Source: Methanomicrobiales archaeon (GTDB lineage: Archaea > Halobacteriota > Methanomicrobia > Methanomicrobiales > Methanospirillaceae). Taken from it: 11,812 bases of DNA. The stretch lies in contig JAAEES010000068.1 in the NCBI GenBank assembly GCA_013415575.1, positions 1 to 11,812 of the forward strand, written 5' to 3'. Each line of letters starts with the position of its first letter. Within the stretch, counting starts at the first letter, position 1. The notes beneath the pieces were generated by a model, which was not told the DNA's origin, did not search any database, and saw only the letters and a list, made by a program, of their open reading frames with translations. The position numbers were made by a program, and so were the translations under genes. This document shows positions 1-6,257 of the stretch, in pieces.

Positions 1-1
1 T

Positions 2-268
2 GGCGGCCTTCGGGCAGAATTTTTCCGGAACGGGACGAAAATTTCAGCAGTAATTGAAACAATGAACGGCAATGAATTCATATCCACCCATCACTACGGA
101 GTCCAGACCATGGGCGGACTCGGTTGTTCCGGGCTTTACTGGGACCCGAAAGAAAAGATTGTCATCGATTTTTCCGACAACACATTTCATTATGGAGACA
201 CCATCCGGGTTGATATCCTGAACAAAGATTCAGGTGTACTTATCTCACGCCACAACAGACGTGCATGA
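2..268 (+). CDS. 3' end of an exported or type IV pilin-like protein (5' truncated)
   Basis: The reading frame is open from base 2 to the TGA at 266-268, giving 88 residues with no required start, so this is the tail of a gene that begins left of the window. A Met codon at 62 exists, but the residues before it (beginning GGLRAEF) read as protein too. The fragment is rich in beta-strand-like stretches and glycine, and ends with a segment around GDTIRVDIL and SGVLISRH. That pattern of 'GD-hydrophobic strand-SG-hydrophobic strand' resembles the C-terminus of secreted archaeal type IV pilin-like (DUF1628-type) proteins. There is no membrane segment in the visible part. Family assignment is tentative; that it is coding is fairly secure. 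It converges on the TPR gene at 356-898, with 87 bp between the two stops. Confidence 0.6.
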   Translation, partial: GGLRAEFFRNGTKISAVIETMNGNEFISTHHYGVQTMGGLGCSGLYWDPKEKIVIDFSDNTFHYGDTIRVDILNKDSGVLISRHNRRA

Positions 269-355
269 ACAGCCCTGAACTTATAGGTTCCGTAATATGG
301 ACAGTGTGATTGCCTGATCTCATGCCCGGTTTAATCGGTATCGGCTCTTCCACTT

Positions 356-898
356 TTATGATACAGATGGTATAATCTTCCGGTATACAAGCCTGCTAAG
401 GACAATAACACCTCCGCCAACAAAACCCGTTATAAGCAGGGCGAAAAACTTGCAGACGATATGTTCCGTATCCCAAAGCAGGAAGAATGCCCAAATCCAT
501 CCTACGATGATAAAGGCCATTATTCCTGCCCATGCAAAACCCATATTGAGGTCCGCCCCTCCCCAGAAGTACAGCCGGTAGCCGAGCAGAATACCCCATA
601 CCGTAGCTAAAAAGACAAAGAACAACAGGATATCAGAAGTGAAGACAGAGGCCTCGGAAGCTTTCAGTTCACGTTTCTGTTTCAGTTGAAGTTCCTCAAG
701 GGTATTCTTCACCCTGTACGCATCTTCTTTCCTTCCTGCCTTATAGAGAGAACAGCCCAGGTTGTTCCATGCTGCGAAATTATCCCGGTCAAGATGAACT
801 GCATATTCGTAGCTACTGATGGCGTGATCATACTGCTCCTTTATGACGTACGCATCGCCACGTTCCTTCCAGAAAAGCGATTCATCCGTAGCGGTCAT
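356..898 (-). CDS. TPR-repeat protein with three C-terminal membrane segments
   Basis: The protein has 180 residues. Residues about 6-61 form tetratricopeptide-type helices (WKERGDAY, then AISSYEYAVHLDRDN, then AAWNNLGCSLYKAGRKEDA), about one and a half TPR units, a fold used for protein-protein contact. A charged linker (about 62-82, rich in K, E, Q and L) leads to three hydrophobic segments at roughly 90-111, 118-142 and 149-171, so the TPR part probably faces the cytoplasm as a membrane-tethered docking domain. The start at 898 is supported by an AT-rich TATA-like element at 921-930, about 27 nt upstream on the minus strand, and no Shine-Dalgarno is visible, which fits a leaderless mRNA. 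There is no enzymatic motif. The partner is unknown. Neighbours on either side are unrelated, so context gives no function. Confidence 0.85.
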   Translation of the reverse strand: MTATDESLFWKERGDAYVIKEQYDHAISSYEYAVHLDRDNFAAWNNLGCSLYKAGRKEDAYRVKNTLEELQLKQKRELKASEASVFTSDILLFFVFLATVWGILLGYRLYFWGGADLNMGFAWAGIMAFIIVGWIWAFFLLWDTEHIVCKFFALLITGFVGGGVIVLSRLVYRKIIPSVS

Positions 899-920
899 CT
901 TTCAACAAACAGTGATAGCA

Positions 921-930
921 TATTAATTTA
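921..930 (-). promoter_or_regulatory. TATA box for the TPR membrane protein gene
   Basis: On the minus strand this reads TAAATTAATA, centred about 27 nt before the ATG at 898. It is embedded in an AT-rich block (about 918-960). The spacing matches an archaeal TATA box driving a leaderless transcript. The position rests on pattern and spacing only. Confidence 0.4.
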
Positions 931-944
931 CTAATTTATTTTTA

Positions 945-956
945 AAGAAAAAACTC
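945..956 (-). terminator. Possible U-rich terminator downstream of the DUF99 gene
   Basis: The minus strand carries a T-run (GTTTTTTC followed by TTT) about 135 nt past the DUF99 stop. Archaeal intrinsic terminators are mostly oligo-T tracts without a strong hairpin. The tract overlaps the AT-rich promoter area of the TPR gene, so it may simply be part of that. Confidence 0.2.
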
Positions 957-1088
957 AGTTTCTGGCTTAATTATCATCGGTCCCATGAATCTTCATATCT
1001 AAAATAATTCCCGGAACCGACATACCTGATCGTCTCCTGTCCGGAACCCGGAGGAAGAGGCTTTTCCGTCAAATCTGTTTATTTATTA

Positions 1089-1658
1089 TCAGTCTGCCTG
1101 TCCCAGGTACTGCATAACTGCCCGGGCACAGAGTCGGGCTACCCGGAGTGGCTCCGGGATCTTACCGTCCATGGTGAGTGCTGAACAGAGTGTTGCTGCA
1201 TCATCTTCAGATATCCCGTATGGACGGATGAAAATGGTATGACCTGTAGGCAGGGTAACGGGAATACGTTCTCCCAGTGCCTTATACCGGGAGAGCCGCT
1301 CATCGTCACCAGGAAAATGCCGTGCGATATCCATTTCAATCCCTTCCGAATCTTCATAGGTGACAATAATGACCGGCCTTTCCGTCGCTTTCTTTACCCG
1401 GACGGGGTCGATGATATTGAACCAGGATATGACGCATCCACTGATCATGATGACATTGATATCCTGTCTCCTGAGGCTCAAGTACAGGGAGATAACGGCC
1501 CCGGTTGCATCCATTCCCCCGATTGTCGTGTTCTCAAAGGAGAACCCATCAATGCGCAGATCTTTTCTCATCACCAGACCCGCTAGTACGGATTGGTCAC
1601 CCGAAGAGAAGCTTTCCGCGATTCCAAGGACACGGAGCCCTTTTTTCGCGATATGCAT
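1089..1658 (-). CDS. DUF99/UPF0215 family protein (EndoV-related fold), variant acidic motifs
   Basis: The protein has 189 residues from the ATG at 1658. The frame stays open to an ATG at 1823, but that would overlap the divergent glycosyltransferase by 126 bp and add residues with no family character. MHIAKKGLRVLGIAE is the typical DUF99 beginning. A TATA element at 1678-1685 lies 20-27 nt upstream. Family landmarks follow: GGMDATGAV, then VIMISGCVISWFNIIDPVRV, PVIIVTYE, and the C-terminal IPEPLRVARLCARAV. DUF99 is an archaeal family related in fold to endonuclease V (also called endonuclease dU). As I recall it, the canonical pattern has acidic residues in G-I-D-D, V-D-G-x-D-A-T and L-D-G-I. 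Here those sites read GIAE, IGGMDAT and ISGC, so nuclease activity is doubtful. It shares a 39-bp divergent promoter region with aglJ. Confidence 0.85.
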   Translation of the reverse strand: MHIAKKGLRVLGIAESFSSGDQSVLAGLVMRKDLRIDGFSFENTTIGGMDATGAVISLYLSLRRQDINVIMISGCVISWFNIIDPVRVKKATERPVIIVTYEDSEGIEMDIARHFPGDDERLSRYKALGERIPVTLPTGHTIFIRPYGISEDDAATLCSALTMDGKIPEPLRVARLCARAVMQYLGQAD

Positions 1659-1677
1659 GCAAGCACTTATGACAGGG

Positions 1678-1694
1678 TATATAAAAATTATATT
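1678..1694 (-). promoter_or_regulatory. Symmetrical TATA region between DUF99 and aglJ
   Basis: The plus strand reads TATATAAAAATTATATT. It contains an exact inverted repeat, ATATAA (1679-1684), AAA, TTATAT (1688-1693). On the minus strand the TTTATATA at 1678-1685 is a strong archaeal TATA box about 24 nt before the DUF99 ATG at 1658, fitting a leaderless transcript. For aglJ, starting at 1698, this element is too close to act as the TATA box. A weaker candidate is CTTATGA at 1666-1672. The dyad could also be an operator. Confidence 0.5.
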
Positions 1695-1697
1695 CCA

Positions 1698-2615
1698 ATG
1701 AGCATCGAGAAGGATCAGGTCTGTGTCCTCATTCCGACCCTGAATGAAGCCCCGACAATCGGAGGCCTGATCATGGAGTTTACGTCTCTCGGCTTCAGGA
1801 ATGTCCTGGTAATTGACGGCCACAGCTCTGATGGAACACGGAAGATTGCATCGCAGGCCGGTGCACGTGTCATCGAGCAGAAGGCCCGCGGAAAGGGAAC
1901 CGCTATCATCGAGGCTTTCGAATTGATTGAAGAGCCCTACATTCTTATGATAGATGGTGACGGGACCTACTCCCCCTGTGATGCCGAACGAATGCTCGAA
2001 CCCCTGTTGACCGGATCAGCCCACGTTATCGGAGATCGCCTGACCAATGAGAACCGGTCTGCATTCTCCCGTCTCAATTATACCGGAAATCAGATCCTGA
2101 ACCGCCTGTTCAAGCTCGCCCATGGCCGCTTCCTCAACGATATCCTTTCCGGATATCGCGCGTTCACGCGTGAATCGGTCAGGCAAATGAGGCTGAAGGA
2201 ATCAGGATTCGGCATAGAAACGGAGATATCCGCTGAAGCTGTACGAAATGACCTGGACATCGCCATTGTTCCGATACAGTACCGGAGGAGATCCGGCACC
2301 CCCACAAAGCTCAACCCGTTCCACGACGGGTTCAAGATTTGCACAACGATCTATAAACTGGCAAAAATGAGCAACCCGCTCTTCTATTTCGGCCTCATCG
2401 GGGTGATCATCATGATCGCCGGATTTATTTCCGGCTTCTATGTCCTGCTGGAATGGCTGAGAAGTATCGAGCATATCCCGCTCACCATTCTTACGGTCCT
2501 GCTCATCGTCATCGGTTTCCAGGTCTTCATGTTCGGTGTAATCAGTGACATGTTGCTCGCATTTCACAGGGAGCTGATCAACGAAATTCATGAAGTCCGC
2601 AGAAGAGAAAGATAA
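1698..2615 (+). CDS. aglJ: GT2 dolichol-phosphate-type glycosyltransferase, AglJ-like
   Basis: The protein has 305 residues from the ATG at 1698. The frame is open to 1593, but MSIEKDQVCVLIPTLNE is the normal family N-terminus and the upstream part overlaps the DUF99 gene. The GT-A catalytic domain spans about 7-220: IPTLNEAPTIG (12-22) and VIDGHSSDGT (38-47) for nucleotide-sugar binding, MIDGDGTYSP (84-93) with the metal-binding D-x-D at D86 and D88, then LSGYRAFT (150-157) and QYRRR (194-198). Two membrane segments follow at about 228-252 and 261-288, ending in a basic tail. AglJ of haloarchaea loads the first sugar onto dolichol phosphate for N-glycosylation of S-layer and other surface proteins; this architecture and length match. 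Activity would be at the cytoplasmic face of the membrane. The sugar cannot be read from the sequence. No Shine-Dalgarno is visible. Confidence 0.88.
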   Translation: MSIEKDQVCVLIPTLNEAPTIGGLIMEFTSLGFRNVLVIDGHSSDGTRKIASQAGARVIEQKARGKGTAIIEAFELIEEPYILMIDGDGTYSPCDAERMLEPLLTGSAHVIGDRLTNENRSAFSRLNYTGNQILNRLFKLAHGRFLNDILSGYRAFTRESVRQMRLKESGFGIETEISAEAVRNDLDIAIVPIQYRRRSGTPTKLNPFHDGFKICTTIYKLAKMSNPLFYFGLIGVIIMIAGFISGFYVLLEWLRSIEHIPLTILTVLLIVIGFQVFMFGVISDMLLAFHRELINEIHEVRRRER

Positions 2616-2708
2616 TGCTATCAAATACGGTTTTCCGGCCACTCACTCTCCGTTCTGGCAGAGAAATTTTATCTTGAAAGGGTGCCAATGTAGTATGCAC
2701 CGTATAGG

Positions 2709-2779
2709 GCGATAGTAGTCTAGCGGCAGGACAGAGGCTTCCCAAGCCTTTAGCCCGGGTTCGATTCCCGGCTATCGCA
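2709..2779 (+). tRNA. tRNA-Gly(CCC): tRNA-Gly (anticodon CCC)
   Basis: The cloverleaf is complete at 71 nt. The acceptor stem GCGATAG (2709-2715) pairs with CTATCGC (2772-2778) and the discriminator is A2779. The D stem is GTC/GAC. The anticodon stem GAGGC/GCCTT encloses the loop TTCCCAA with anticodon CCC at 2741-2743. The T stem CCGGG/CCCGG encloses TTCGATT (2760-2766). CCA is not encoded. It decodes GGG. An AT-rich element (AATTTTATC, about 2665-2673) upstream may be its TATA box. The next coding start lies only 9 nt beyond the discriminator, so the tRNA is probably cut from a longer transcript. Confidence 0.95.
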
Positions 2780-2788
2780 CTCCCAGGC

Positions 2789-3469
2789 ATGACGGAAACA
2801 GCCCCAGAACTTTTCGCAGTCCGGATTATTGTTGAGAACAGGAAAGGCGTTCTCCGGGATATCTCAACCGTTGTAGCCCAGCACGATGCCAATGTTCTGA
2901 TGATTCACCAGGAATGCTTTGATACAGGACCGTTCCAGGGAATGGCTGAGCTGTACCTTGAATTTGAAGACGGAAAGGATCGTGAAGGTATGTTTTACGA
3001 GCTGCAAAACCTTCCTGCAGTTCATGATGTCAAACCCTATGATCCCTTCAGCCATATCTATGGAACACGGGTCATCATCATTGGTGGCGGGGCCCAGGTC
3101 GCGCAGGTAGCACTTGGTGCCGTGAATGAAGCCGACCGCCATAATATCAGGGGGGAACGGATATCTGTTGACACCATTCCACTTGTCGGAGAAAAGAGCG
3201 TAGCCAAAGCCGTCGATGCTGTTGCGCGCCTCCCGAGGGCAGCCATTCTTGTCCTGGCCGGCTCACTGATGGGCGGAGAGATCTCAAATGCCGTCGATCG
3301 TGTCCGTGATGCCGGGATTCCGGTTATTGCATTGAAGATGGCGGGAAGCGTCCCGGAACATGCCGATCTTGTCGTTACCGATCCGATCCAGGCAGGGGTT
3401 TTTGCTGTTATGCATGTCAGTAAGGCTGCCGTTTTCGATATCAGGCGGGTAAAGGGACGTGAATTTTGA
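2789..3469 (+). CDS. ACT-domain protein with C-terminal DUF5612-like domain
   Basis: The protein has 226 residues. An ACT-type ligand-binding domain occupies about 8-84 (VRIIVENRKGVLRDISTVVA, with the usual turn before the first helix). ACT domains sense amino acids and often control the enzyme or regulator they belong to. The second part (about 93-226) has RVIIIGGGAQVAQVALGAV, reminiscent of a nucleotide-binding turn, and alternating strand/helix segments (AAILVLAGSL, GIPVIALKMAGS, ADLVVTDPIQAG). This matches an archaeal ACT-DUF5612 protein of unknown job, probably cytoplasmic. The ATG is 9 nt after the tRNA-Gly gene, with no Shine-Dalgarno and no AT-rich box in between, so it is likely co-transcribed with the tRNA. 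Its end overlaps the t6A synthase start by 11 nt, implying translational coupling. Confidence 0.85.
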   Translation: MTETAPELFAVRIIVENRKGVLRDISTVVAQHDANVLMIHQECFDTGPFQGMAELYLEFEDGKDREGMFYELQNLPAVHDVKPYDPFSHIYGTRVIIIGGGAQVAQVALGAVNEADRHNIRGERISVDTIPLVGEKSVAKAVDAVARLPRAAILVLAGSLMGGEISNAVDRVRDAGIPVIALKMAGSVPEHADLVVTDPIQAGVFAVMHVSKAAVFDIRRVKGREF

Positions 3470-4046
3470 GAGGACCGTGATCGGGCAGGCTGTCTCGATC
3501 CTCCACCATGACGGGATCGTTATCTATCCCACTGATACCATCTACGGCCTCGGAGGCGACGCATTCTCAGAAGAGGCAATTCTTAAAGTATATGAATACA
3601 AGAAGCGCCCGCTCTCCAACCCAATATCTATCGCTGTCTGTGACATCGATATGATCCATGGGGTCGCACGCGTCGACGAGTATGCATCCCACTTCATTGA
3701 TCAATTCCTCCCTGGTCCGGTAACGGTAGTTCTCCCCGCCAAAACATGCGTGCCGGAAATGATCACCGGTGGAACAGGAATGATCGGTATCCGGTTCCCA
3801 GACCATCCTCTGGCCCTTGAACTCATCTCGCGGTTTGATTCACCAATCACAGCAACCAGTGCGAATATCACCGGGGGAAAAGATCCGGTCACCCCAAAGG
3901 AGTGCCATGTGCCACATGATTTCCTGATCGATGCCGGAAGACTGCCCGGGACACCAAGCACTGTTGTTGATCTCATCTCCCGGAAGATTATCCGGAAGGG
4001 AGCCCTGGTTGACAGGGTCGCTGCCTTCTTCGCTTCAGACGTATGA
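3459..4046 (+). CDS. tsaC: L-threonylcarbamoyladenylate synthase (Sua5/YrdC/TsaC family)
   Basis: The protein has 195 residues and starts with GTG at 3459, inside the end of the ACT gene. It makes threonylcarbamoyl-AMP from threonine, bicarbonate and ATP, the first step of t6A modification at A37 of tRNAs that read ANN codons; the Kae1/KEOPS machinery then transfers the group. YrdC-fold motifs are in order: YPTDTIYGLG (23-32), KKRPLSNP (48-55, matching the K-x-R...S-x-N signature), LPGPVTVVLP (84-93), IGIRFPDHP (109-117), TATSANITGG (131-140) and PSTVVD (166-171). It is the short, YrdC-only form, without the extra C-terminal Sua5 domain. The stop overlaps the next start as ATGA at 4043-4046. 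Identification is strong. Confidence 0.93.
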   Translation: MNFERTVIGQAVSILHHDGIVIYPTDTIYGLGGDAFSEEAILKVYEYKKRPLSNPISIAVCDIDMIHGVARVDEYASHFIDQFLPGPVTVVLPAKTCVPEMITGGTGMIGIRFPDHPLALELISRFDSPITATSANITGGKDPVTPKECHVPHDFLIDAGRLPGTPSTVVDLISRKIIRKGALVDRVAAFFASDV

Positions 4047-4990
4047 GAAATCTGATGAGTAAACCACTCAGGCTCAGGGATTTTATCGAGGATACCGAAG
4101 GCCGGCTCTATGCCGTCTCCACCTACGATAACCGCGAGCGTGTGGGATGTATCCTCCGGTATGTACCTGACCCTGCCGGAACGCGGCAGAACCCGGAAGG
4201 GATCCGTTTTCGGAAACTCGAATTTGAGGAAGCATTCGATTACATCAACCAGAACAAACCGGAATATGCCGATATTGTCCAGCGGGTCCCGTATCCGGAC
4301 ATCCGGAGAATATTGAAGCCGGAGGACGAGATCGGCACCATCATCAAACGGAATCCCCTGGTACAGCGTCTGGCAGGAATCTTTAACCTGCCGGTCCGGA
4401 CATATGGGTGCACCGGGTCACTGCTCTGCGGGTTGGAAAACGAACAGTCAGACATCGACTTCGTGGTCTACGGGACAACCTTCTTTCACGCAAGAGACCT
4501 GCTCCGACATGCGATTAACCGCGGATTGCTCCAGCCGATCAGTGACGCGATGTGGGATTACATATACCGGAAAAGGAACCCGGAGCTATCATACGACGAG
4601 TTCGTTCTCCATGAAAAGAGAAAATGGAATCGGGGACAGATCGATTCCGTGTACTTCGATATTCTCTACACGCGTTCATACACGGCACTCAATCCCTTTC
4701 CCTGCATGAAAGGGAGAACCTGCGGAAAGAAGACCATTGAGGCAACGGTCACCGATGCCTCCCTCTCATTTGACAATCCTGCGCTCTATCATGTCGACCA
4801 TGAAGAGATCTCAAGGGTCCTTTCGTTCTCACATACCTATAGCGGACAGGCACTCGCCGGAGAGCGTATCGAGGCCAGGGGGGTCTGCGAGGAGCATGAA
4901 GGCGAGCACTGGCTCATCATCGGCACGACACGGGACGCCAGGGGGGAGTACATCCGTTCCCTGAGCCTGCTTGAAGGATCAGCCACCTGA
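4043..4990 (+). CDS. Archaeal Pol-beta-type nucleotidyltransferase (COG2413-like)
   Basis: The protein has 315 residues from the ATG at 4043, which overlaps the previous stop by 4 nt. A second ATG at 4055 (MSKPLRLRDF) is an equally good start. The N-terminal 100 residues (LRDFIEDTEGRLYAVSTYDN and onward) are typical of an archaeal predicted nucleotidyltransferase group. The catalytic core shows YGCTGSLLCGLENEQSDIDF (121-140), containing the G-S of the Pol-beta superfamily (125-126) and the metal-binding pair D137/D139, with D206 in SVYFDILY as a plausible third acid. The C-terminal 85 residues (VLSFSHTYSGQALAGERIEARG, then HWLIIGTTRDARGEYIRSL) look like a small beta domain that could bind RNA or a nucleotide. 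The substrate is unknown. Tight linkage to the t6A enzyme and a tRNA gene hints at tRNA biology, as inference only. Confidence 0.82.
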   Translation: MRNLMSKPLRLRDFIEDTEGRLYAVSTYDNRERVGCILRYVPDPAGTRQNPEGIRFRKLEFEEAFDYINQNKPEYADIVQRVPYPDIRRILKPEDEIGTIIKRNPLVQRLAGIFNLPVRTYGCTGSLLCGLENEQSDIDFVVYGTTFFHARDLLRHAINRGLLQPISDAMWDYIYRKRNPELSYDEFVLHEKRKWNRGQIDSVYFDILYTRSYTALNPFPCMKGRTCGKKTIEATVTDASLSFDNPALYHVDHEEISRVLSFSHTYSGQALAGERIEARGVCEEHEGEHWLIIGTTRDARGEYIRSLSLLEGSAT

Positions 4991-5066
4991 ACTCAATCCT
5001 TTGTTCCTCGTGGCCTGATGGCAGGGAAATTACAATTATTCCAGCATAGGCGCAGCCGCCCTGCAT

Positions 5067-5678
5067 CTATAAAAGATCAGAGAGCCGCTTTCCCCCAGCC
5101 GGATCGCACCGGTCACTATGGGGGCAGGAGGTACAGGGAGGCCGCAGCGGTTTTCGCGGCAGTTCTCCGTTTGTAATCCGGCGGGCTTCGTAGAGGGCCC
5201 GGAGGAACTTCCGCTTATCTATTGGCTCAATAGTGCAGACCCGCTCGATTCCGGAATGGATATACTCGACAGTCCCTCGCGAGACGCCACGGGAGGGGGC
5301 AGGGGTAGGGCGTGTGACGGCAAAAAAGGGTTCATCATCGAATACTTTGTCCACTATACCATGAATCCTGTGAGACCCTGACCTGACAGCGACATCAGCC
5401 TCACGGTATATCCTCCATCCCGGGTTGTTGTTGCAGAGCCGCACCGATTCGGTGAGGACTGGGAATACTGAGCCATCGATATCCTTCTGCAGGAGGCGGA
5501 TGTCTTCCCATATCTCATCTGTATCGAGAAGGTCGCCGAGACGGTATGAGATTTGCTTGGCAACAGAATACCGCCAGGACTCGGTTCGCGCCTGACCTTT
5601 ATCGAGGAAGAACCGTAACGGGCACATCGATGCCGTCACCACCGAAGAGATTCTGATGTCGGGAGGAGTGCGACTCAC
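5067..5678 (-). CDS. Cas4-like PD-(D/E)XK/Fe-S protein with altered catalytic motif
   Basis: The protein has 203 residues and starts with GTG at 5678; a TATA box at 5701-5709 lies about 27 nt upstream, which favours this start. The N-terminus, ISSVVTASMCPLRFFLDKG, matches the Cas4/RecB-type opening with a cysteine (C19). The C-terminus has PCTSCPHSDRCDP (C182, C185, C191). Together these four cysteines are the usual set for a 4Fe-4S cluster in Cas4 and AddB-type nucleases. The mid-region has EADVAVRSGSHRIHGIVDKV, with D110 where the nuclease aspartate is expected. The following strand, normally with E-x-K, reads FFAVTRPTPAP, so the catalytic Glu and Lys appear absent. It may be an inactive DNA-binding relative. 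No cas1, cas2 or repeat array is nearby, so a CRISPR role is not supported here. It stands alone, convergent with the nucleotidyltransferase gene. Confidence 0.75.
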   Translation of the reverse strand: MSRTPPDIRISSVVTASMCPLRFFLDKGQARTESWRYSVAKQISYRLGDLLDTDEIWEDIRLLQKDIDGSVFPVLTESVRLCNNNPGWRIYREADVAVRSGSHRIHGIVDKVFDDEPFFAVTRPTPAPSRGVSRGTVEYIHSGIERVCTIEPIDKRKFLRALYEARRITNGELPRKPLRPPCTSCPHSDRCDPAGGKRLSDLL

Positions 5679-5700
5679 ATCAAGGGATAATCCATGAACC

Positions 5701-5709
5701 TATGTATAG
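5701..5709 (-). promoter_or_regulatory. TATA box for the Cas4-like gene
   Basis: On the minus strand this reads CTATACATA, centred about 27 nt before the GTG start at 5678. With no Shine-Dalgarno upstream of the GTG, a leaderless transcript starting at or next to the GTG is the simplest reading. Confidence 0.45.
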
Positions 5710-5752
5710 CTGTCTTTTTCGGTCTGAAATTAACACTGTTCGCCGGACCAGG

Positions 5753-5767
5753 CTGAACCCTGTTCAG
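5753..5767. repeat. Perfect short palindrome CTGAAC-CCT-GTTCAG
   Basis: The sequence CTGAACCCTGTTCAG is a 6-bp perfect inverted repeat with a 3-nt centre, in the 224-bp divergent spacer between the Cas4-like and DUF3467 genes. The word CTGTTC occurs three times here (5736, 5760, 5773), and the copies at 5736 and 5773 extend to CTGTTCGC. It could be a regulator site or chance. Confidence 0.3.
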
Positions 5768-5862
5768 AATCTCTGTTCGCAACCCGCATTCCGAATAATG
5801 ACGGATGGTCACTTACATCCCATAGACCGCGTCACGGTGTATTCTGTCTAAACCTGAAATTC

Positions 5863-5877
5863 AAAAAAACCTTATTC
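5863..5877 (+). promoter_or_regulatory. Candidate promoter (A-rich BRE plus TATA) for the DUF3467 gene
   Basis: A run of A at 5863-5869 followed by CTTATTC (5871-5877) lies about 29 nt before the ATG at 5903, as expected for a TFB-recognition element and TATA box. A second AT element, TTATAAT (5884-5890), is too close to the start to serve. Confidence 0.35.
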
Positions 5878-5902
5878 AGGCAGTTATAATGTATCTCTGC
5901 GT

Positions 5903-6193
5903 ATGTCACACGAAATCTCAGTCAATATACCGCAGTCACTCGACCCGGTCTATAGCAACATGATTCAGATCGCCTACAAAAACGACGAGTTTACCTTTGT
6001 CTTCCTCCACCAGATTCCCGGTGTCAGTCAGGCTCGTGCGAAAGCTATCGTGAGCATCACTCCGCAGCATGCGAAGAACCTCCTTGCTGTCTTCACCAAG
6101 ACTTTTGCTGATTATGAAGCAAAATTCGGGCAGATCGAGACACCCTCTGGTAAACAGCAGGACAATGTCACCACTATCCGGGGATACTCCTGA
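5903..6193 (+). CDS. DUF3467 family small protein
   Basis: The protein has 96 residues, with no signal peptide or membrane segment. It matches the DUF3467 pattern: DPVYSNMIQIAYKNDEFTFVF (14-34), a proline-containing turn after Q38, a strand around KAIVSITPQHAKNLLAVF (47-64), and the C-terminal helix ending in YEAKFGQIE (71-79). The family is widespread in bacteria and archaea and has no firmly known function. The fold is expected to be a small alpha/beta domain. The gene has its own likely promoter and is followed by tRNA-Thr 64 nt downstream on the same strand, with no sign of coupling. The assignment rests on remembered family residues. Confidence 0.85.
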   Translation: MSHEISVNIPQSLDPVYSNMIQIAYKNDEFTFVFLHQIPGVSQARAKAIVSITPQHAKNLLAVFTKTFADYEAKFGQIETPSGKQQDNVTTIRGYS

Positions 6194-6257
6194 ATGGGTT
6201 CCCGGCATCAGCTGGTGAATATTCATATTCTTTCATGCCGATAGTATAGGATATTGT

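Noticed and set aside
1593..1697. Longer N-terminus for AglJ
   Set aside because: The added 35 residues overlap DUF99 and precede the normal glycosyltransferase beginning at MSIEKDQVCVLIP.
1659..1823. Longer N-terminus for the DUF99 protein
   Set aside because: It runs antisense through the aglJ start, lacks family residues, and the TATA box sits inside it.
2202..2642. 146-residue minus-strand ORF across aglJ
   Set aside because: Acidic antisense shadow of the glycosyltransferase membrane region.
5067..5678. CRISPR-Cas locus
   Set aside because: A Cas4-like protein alone; no cas1, cas2, effector genes or repeat-spacer array in the window.
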